Source: Actinomycetales bacterium UBA1383 (GTDB lineage Bacteria > Actinomycetota > Actinomycetes > Actinomycetales > Actinomycetaceae). From it: DNA of 53,574 nt. Of the stretch, positions 50,490-53,574 are shown one piece after another. The notes under the pieces were generated by a model. It ran no database searches, had not been told where the DNA came from, and saw nothing but the letters and a program-made list of their open reading frames with translations. Position 1 is the first letter of the stretch. Each line of letters opens with the position of its first letter. A program made the translations under genes and the position numbers. The stretch covers positions 68,757 to 122,330 of the forward strand of contig DBQX01000028.1 of the NCBI GenBank assembly GCA_002305415.1, given 5' to 3'.

Positions 50490-50953
50490 GCAGGGTCCGG
50501 GACCGGCTCGTGGCCTTGGCGAGCGATCGCGAGGGCGGGCAGATCATGATCCTCACCCTCGGCCTCGCGATGGTGGTGCTGGCGCTGGTCTTCGTCGTGG
50601 CCTCGGTGACCGCGGTGCAGATCGAGCGCAAGCAACTGCTGGCCGTCGCCGACGCCGCCGCCCTCCACGCCGCGACCCGCCTCGACGAGGCCGCCTACTT
50701 CGCACGCGGCGACGGCGACGTGTGGCTCACCGACGACGGCGTCCGGTCCGCGGTCGAGGACTACCTGGGCGATCACGCCGCCGCACTGGGAGTCCCGCGG
50801 GCAGCCGTCGCGAACCCTACCGGGACGCCGGACGGCCGCAGCGCCCAGGTCACCCTCACCACCGTGGCGGACGTCCCGCTCATCCCGTGGGTCCTGGAGT
50901 CCGTAGCCGGCGGGGTCCGGCTGCAGGTCACGACGATGGCCCGCGCCGGGTGA
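50486..50953 (+). CDS. TadG-related pilus assembly protein (short)
   Basis: Protein of 155 aa with the Flp-pilus TadG-type N-terminus: REGGQIMILTLGLAMVVLALVFVVAS, a membrane helix, then QIERKQLLAVADAAALHAAT, the usual 'ADAAALAAA' helix. The von Willebrand domain of long TadG proteins is absent, which is common in Actinobacteria. GTG overlaps the previous stop. It ends the tad operon, and its last 26 bases overlap the convergent CNNM gene. Confidence 0.84.
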   Translation: MSRVRDRLVALASDREGGQIMILTLGLAMVVLALVFVVASVTAVQIERKQLLAVADAAALHAATRLDEAAYFARGDGDVWLTDDGVRSAVEDYLGDHAAALGVPRAAVANPTGTPDGRSAQVTLTTVADVPLIPWVLESVAGGVRLQVTTMARAG

Positions 50954-52283
50954 CGTCCTTCCCGGCCCCGGTGGCAGGGCCGGTGTCGCCGGCGGGTGGC
51001 ACGTGGGGCGTCACCCGCACCCGACCGATCCGGCGCTTCTCCACGCCCATGACCGCGAAGGTGTGGCCGAGCGCGTCGACGGCGTCCCCGGCCTTCGCGA
51101 CCCGGCCGAGCCGCGACATCACGAAACCCGCCACCGTCTGGTAGCTGCCGTCGTCGGGGAGCGGGATGCCTGTGAGTTGCGAGAACTCCTGCACGATCAG
51201 GCCGCCGTCCACCTCGAAAACGCCGCCGGCGCGGTTCACCGAGTCCTCGGGCTGGCGGGAGACGTCGTACTCGTCGTAGATCTCGCCGACCACCTCCTCC
51301 AGCAGGTCCTCCAGGGTGACGATCCCGTCCGTTCCGCCGTACTCGTCCACCACGATCGCGATCTGGTGGCTGCCGCGGCGCATCTGCGCCAGCGCACGCA
51401 GGACGTGGACCGTGCCGGGGAACACGGGGACGGGGCGCACGAGCTCGCCCACCGTCGTGTGGTTCTGGTCGGGAGCGCGCAGCAGGTCCCGAAGGTGGAC
51501 GAAGCCGAGGATGTCGTCCACGTCGTCGCCGTAGACCGGGTAGCGGCTCACCGGGAGACCGTGCGCGGCGGCGAGCGCCTCACCCACCGTCTCGGCGGCG
51601 GCGAGGAAGATGACCTGCGTTCGGGGCCGCATCACCTCGACGACTGTCCGCTCGGCGGCGTCGAAGACGTCCTGCAGGATCCGCCGGTGGCCCTCCGCGA
51701 TCGCCTCGCTCGTGGCGACCATGGTGCGGATCTCCTCTACAGAGACCGCCTCGGTGTGCGCGCGCGGATCGCCCCCGAGGAGCCGCACCACGAGGTTGGT
51801 CGACTTCGAGAGGAACCAGATGACAGGCCGCATCAGACGTGCGAAGGCATTCAGCGGCGGCGCCACGATCCGTGTCACGCCTGCCGCGTTCTGCATGGCG
51901 AGCCGCTTCGGGGCCAGCTCACCGAGCACGAGCGAGAGGTAGGCGATCAGGAGCGTCATGAGAACGAGCGCGGTCGTCGTCGCCCCGCCCTCCGACAGCC
52001 CGAGGGACATCAGGCCCGGCACGAGGTCGGGCGCGAGGGTCGAGGCGCCGAACGCCGAGGAGAAGAAGCCTGCCACAGTCACGCCGATCTGCACGGCGGC
52101 CAGGAACAGGTTCGGGTTGCGCACGAGCCGGGCGATCCGCTGGCCCCGTGCGCCAGCGTTCTCGAAGGCGCGGATCTGCGACTCCCGCAGGTTCACGATG
52201 GCCATCTCGGTGCCGGCGAACACGCCCCCGATGAGGACGAACAGCAGCACCAGGAGGAGGTTTGCCACGGTGTCGAGGTCCAT
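50928..52283 (-). CDS. CNNM/CBS/CorC-HlyC domain membrane protein
   Basis: Membrane protein of the so-called hemolysin family (CorC/CNNM), 451 aa, probably involved in Mg2+/Co2+ homeostasis rather than hemolysis. The DUF21/CNNM transmembrane domain (about 1-190) includes VFAGTEMAIVNLRESQIRAF and VLGELAPKRLAMQNA. A CBS pair follows (about 205-330; VMRPRTQVIFLAA, GSHQIAIVVDEYGGTDGIVT). The CorC_HlyC domain (about 350-430) has YQTVAGFVMSRLGRVAKAGD. The ATG at 52283 is seven bases after TACCCT (leaderless). Confidence 0.91.
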   Translation of the reverse strand: MDLDTVANLLLVLLFVLIGGVFAGTEMAIVNLRESQIRAFENAGARGQRIARLVRNPNLFLAAVQIGVTVAGFFSSAFGASTLAPDLVPGLMSLGLSEGGATTTALVLMTLLIAYLSLVLGELAPKRLAMQNAAGVTRIVAPPLNAFARLMRPVIWFLSKSTNLVVRLLGGDPRAHTEAVSVEEIRTMVATSEAIAEGHRRILQDVFDAAERTVVEVMRPRTQVIFLAAAETVGEALAAAHGLPVSRYPVYGDDVDDILGFVHLRDLLRAPDQNHTTVGELVRPVPVFPGTVHVLRALAQMRRGSHQIAIVVDEYGGTDGIVTLEDLLEEVVGEIYDEYDVSRQPEDSVNRAGGVFEVDGGLIVQEFSQLTGIPLPDDGSYQTVAGFVMSRLGRVAKAGDAVDALGHTFAVMGVEKRRIGRVRVTPHVPPAGDTGPATGAGKDVTRRGPSS

Positions 52284-52290
52284 GCAGAGC

Positions 52291-52296
52291 AGGGTA
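52291..52296 (-). promoter_or_regulatory. Leaderless -10 box of the CNNM gene
   Basis: TACCCT (TANNNT) on the leftward strand, seven bases before the ATG at 52283; it excludes the in-frame start nine codons upstream. Confidence 0.5.
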
Positions 52297-52341
52297 TCGG
52301 CCGCCCCCACCCGGCCCGCGGGGACGGGCCGGCGGATCGCC

Positions 52342-52347
52342 TAGGCT
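52342..52347 (+). promoter_or_regulatory. -10 box of prfB
   Basis: TAGGCT (TANNNT) lies eight bases before GTG 52356 and two bases before ATG 52350. The usual -10 to start distance favours the GTG as a leaderless start. Confidence 0.45.
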
Positions 52348-52355
52348 AGATGTTC

Positions 52356-53471
52356 GTGGCCACTGACTTCACCGCAGCGCTCGAACAGCTCTCCTCCACG
52401 TTCGCCTCGATCAGGGCCGTCACGAACCCGGCGGCGCTCGAGGCGCGCATCGCGGACCTGAGCGAGAAGGCGTCGGCCCCTGACCTGTGGAACGACCCCG
52501 ACGAGGCGCAGAAGGTCACCTCCCAGCTCTCGCACGCCCAGAACGAACTGGGGCGACTCACCCGCATGGGTCAGCGGATCGAGGACCTCGAGACCCTCGT
52601 CGAGATGGCCACCGAGGAGGACGACGCCGAGACGCTGGCGGAGGCCGAGCGCGAGCTGGCCAGCCTGCGGAAGGACCTGGGCGAGATGGAGGTCCGCACC
52701 CTGCTGTCGGGGAAGTACGACGAACGCGCCGCCGTCGTCACGATCCGTTCGGGCGCGGGTGGTGTTGACGCCGCGGACTGGGCGGAGATGCTCCTGCGGA
52801 TGTACCTGCGATGGGCCGAGCGGCACGGCTTCCCCACGAAGGTGCTGGACACCTCCTACGCGGAGGAGGCGGGCATCAAGTCGGCGACGTTCGAGGTGGA
52901 CGCGCCGTATGCGTACGGCACCCTCTCCGTCGAGGCGGGTACCCACCGGCTCGTCCGGATCTCGCCCTTCGACAACCAGGGACGGCGCCAGACGTCCTTC
53001 GCCGCCGTCGAGGTCATCCCGCTGATCGAGCAGACGGACCACATCGAGATCCCCGAGAGCGAGATCCGGGTGGACGTGTTCCGGTCCTCGGGTCCAGGCG
53101 GACAGTCGGTCAACACCACCGACTCCGCGGTGCGTCTCACCCACCTGCCCACGGGCATCGTGGTCTCCATGCAGAACGAGAAGTCCCAGATCCAGAACCG
53201 GGCGGCCGCGCTGCGCGTCCTGCAGTCGCGCCTCCTCCTGCTCCGCCAGGAGCAGGAGCAGGCCGAGAAGCGGGCGCTGGCCGGCGACGTCAAGGCGTCA
53301 TGGGGAGACCAGATGCGGTCCTACGTCCTGCACCCCTACCAGATGGTGAAGGACCTCCGCACCGAGTACGAGGTGGGCAACACTGCCGCGGTTTTCGACG
53401 GCGACCTGGACGGCTTCATCGACGCCGGGATCCGGTGGCGGCGGCAGCGGGAGCAGTCCGCGACCTCCTGA
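52356..53471 (+). CDS. prfB: Peptide chain release factor 2
   Basis: Class I release factor reading UGA and UAA, 371 aa. The codon-recognition tripeptide SPF is in RISPFDNQGRRQTSF (about 203-205), and the peptidyl-hydrolysis GGQ motif in SSGPGGQSVNTTDSAVRLTH (about 248-250). The N-terminal coiled-coil domain (1-110) is complete. There is no in-frame UGA or programmed frameshift near the start, unlike E. coli. The start is GTG 52356 by promoter spacing; ATG 52350, two codons earlier, is the alternative. ftsE, which usually follows prfB, is not the next sequence here. Confidence 0.94.
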   Translation: MATDFTAALEQLSSTFASIRAVTNPAALEARIADLSEKASAPDLWNDPDEAQKVTSQLSHAQNELGRLTRMGQRIEDLETLVEMATEEDDAETLAEAERELASLRKDLGEMEVRTLLSGKYDERAAVVTIRSGAGGVDAADWAEMLLRMYLRWAERHGFPTKVLDTSYAEEAGIKSATFEVDAPYAYGTLSVEAGTHRLVRISPFDNQGRRQTSFAAVEVIPLIEQTDHIEIPESEIRVDVFRSSGPGGQSVNTTDSAVRLTHLPTGIVVSMQNEKSQIQNRAAALRVLQSRLLLLRQEQEQAEKRALAGDVKASWGDQMRSYVLHPYQMVKDLRTEYEVGNTAAVFDGDLDGFIDAGIRWRRQREQSATS

Positions 53472-53479
53472 CGAATTGC

Positions 53480-53574
53480 GGCTCTCCTGACTGATCCGTG
53501 GGTCATTTCCGACCTGGGAGGACGGGTCGGTGGCCGCCGAGGTTGAGCATGCATGGCGAGGGCGATGAGGGCTT
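53480..53574 (-). mobile_element. Possible end of an insertion sequence (ISL3-like?), truncated by the window
   Basis: Eight bases after prfB the sequence GGCTCTCCTGACTGATCC (from 53480) resembles an ISL3-type terminal repeat, by memory only. On the leftward strand a protein end reads MLNLGGHRPVLPGRK and stops at 53503, 23 bases from that terminus. ALIALAM, which would fit just before it, is in another frame, separated by a four-base ATGC duplication (ATGCATGC at 53547-53554). This looks like the frameshifted C-terminus of a transposase, but too little is present to name it. Confidence 0.33.

Noticed and set aside
52350..52460. Programmed +1 frameshift in prfB
   Set aside because: There is no in-frame UGA or CUUUGA-like slip site near the start; the frame is open from start to stop.

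Overview
The window is a high-GC, gene-dense stretch of an actinobacterial chromosome. Very GC-rich third codon positions, frequent GTG starts, four-base ATGA/GTGA stop-start overlaps, leaderless genes behind TANNNT -10 boxes, and the genes adnAB, sigE-rseA-htrA-tatB, lpdA and the DUF3117/DUF3107 families all fit Actinomycetota. The gene set and the BMP-type nucleoside transporter suggest Micrococcales (Cellulomonas/Georgenia-like); that placement is inference. Fifty-one protein genes are described, with no tRNA, rRNA or CRISPR array. No stretch longer than about 275 bases lacks a gene.

Layout. 1-5039: a truncated leftward peptide-binding lipoprotein, then BrkB-like membrane protein, mannose-1-phosphate guanylyltransferase and an M20 amidohydrolase. 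5039-7214: a two-gene sulfur module (persulfide dioxygenase/rhodanese fusion plus TauE exporter) behind a CsoR/CstR-type operator. 7309-18656: nucleoside uptake and salvage. A BMP lipoprotein, ATPase and two permeases feed cytidine deaminase, thymidine phosphorylase, deoxyribose-phosphate aldolase, a phosphopentomutase-type mutase and purine nucleoside phosphorylase. Embedded between deoA and deoC are a 54-residue acidic protein and an unrecognised protein with a C39-like cysteine-protease signature. 18754-23843: lpdA, dapE, a LOG-family protein, DUF3117 and an M17 aminopeptidase.

23845-30565: an O-methyltransferase diverges from sigE-rseA-htrA (envelope stress), facing tatB-mrp-DUF1003-MgtE/CBS. 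The order matches the Mycobacterium tuberculosis Rv1220c-Rv1232c neighbourhood as I remember it. 30673-38744: a stress protein, TIM-barrel isomerase, aminopeptidase P, PHP phosphoesterase, MarC, DEAD-box helicase with a structured leader, ferritin-like protein, GerMN lipoprotein and DUF3107. 38819-45084: adnAB, the actinobacterial double-strand-break resection motor-nuclease, behind a near-consensus PafBC (RecA-NDp) DNA-damage promoter. 45077-50953: a degenerate phosphotransferase, then a complete tad (Flp pilus) operon with a 59-residue pilin. 50928-53471: a CNNM/CBS protein and prfB. The last 100 bases look like the end of an insertion sequence beside prfB.

Most notable: (i) the acidic peptide plus C39-like pair inside the deoxynucleoside operon; (ii) the PafBC promoter at adnA and a weaker version at sigE; (iii) mutually exclusive RNA hairpins between the nucleoside-binding protein and its ATPase; (iv) the structured leader of the DEAD-box helicase gene; (v) an aminoglycoside-phosphotransferase-like protein lacking two key kinase residues.
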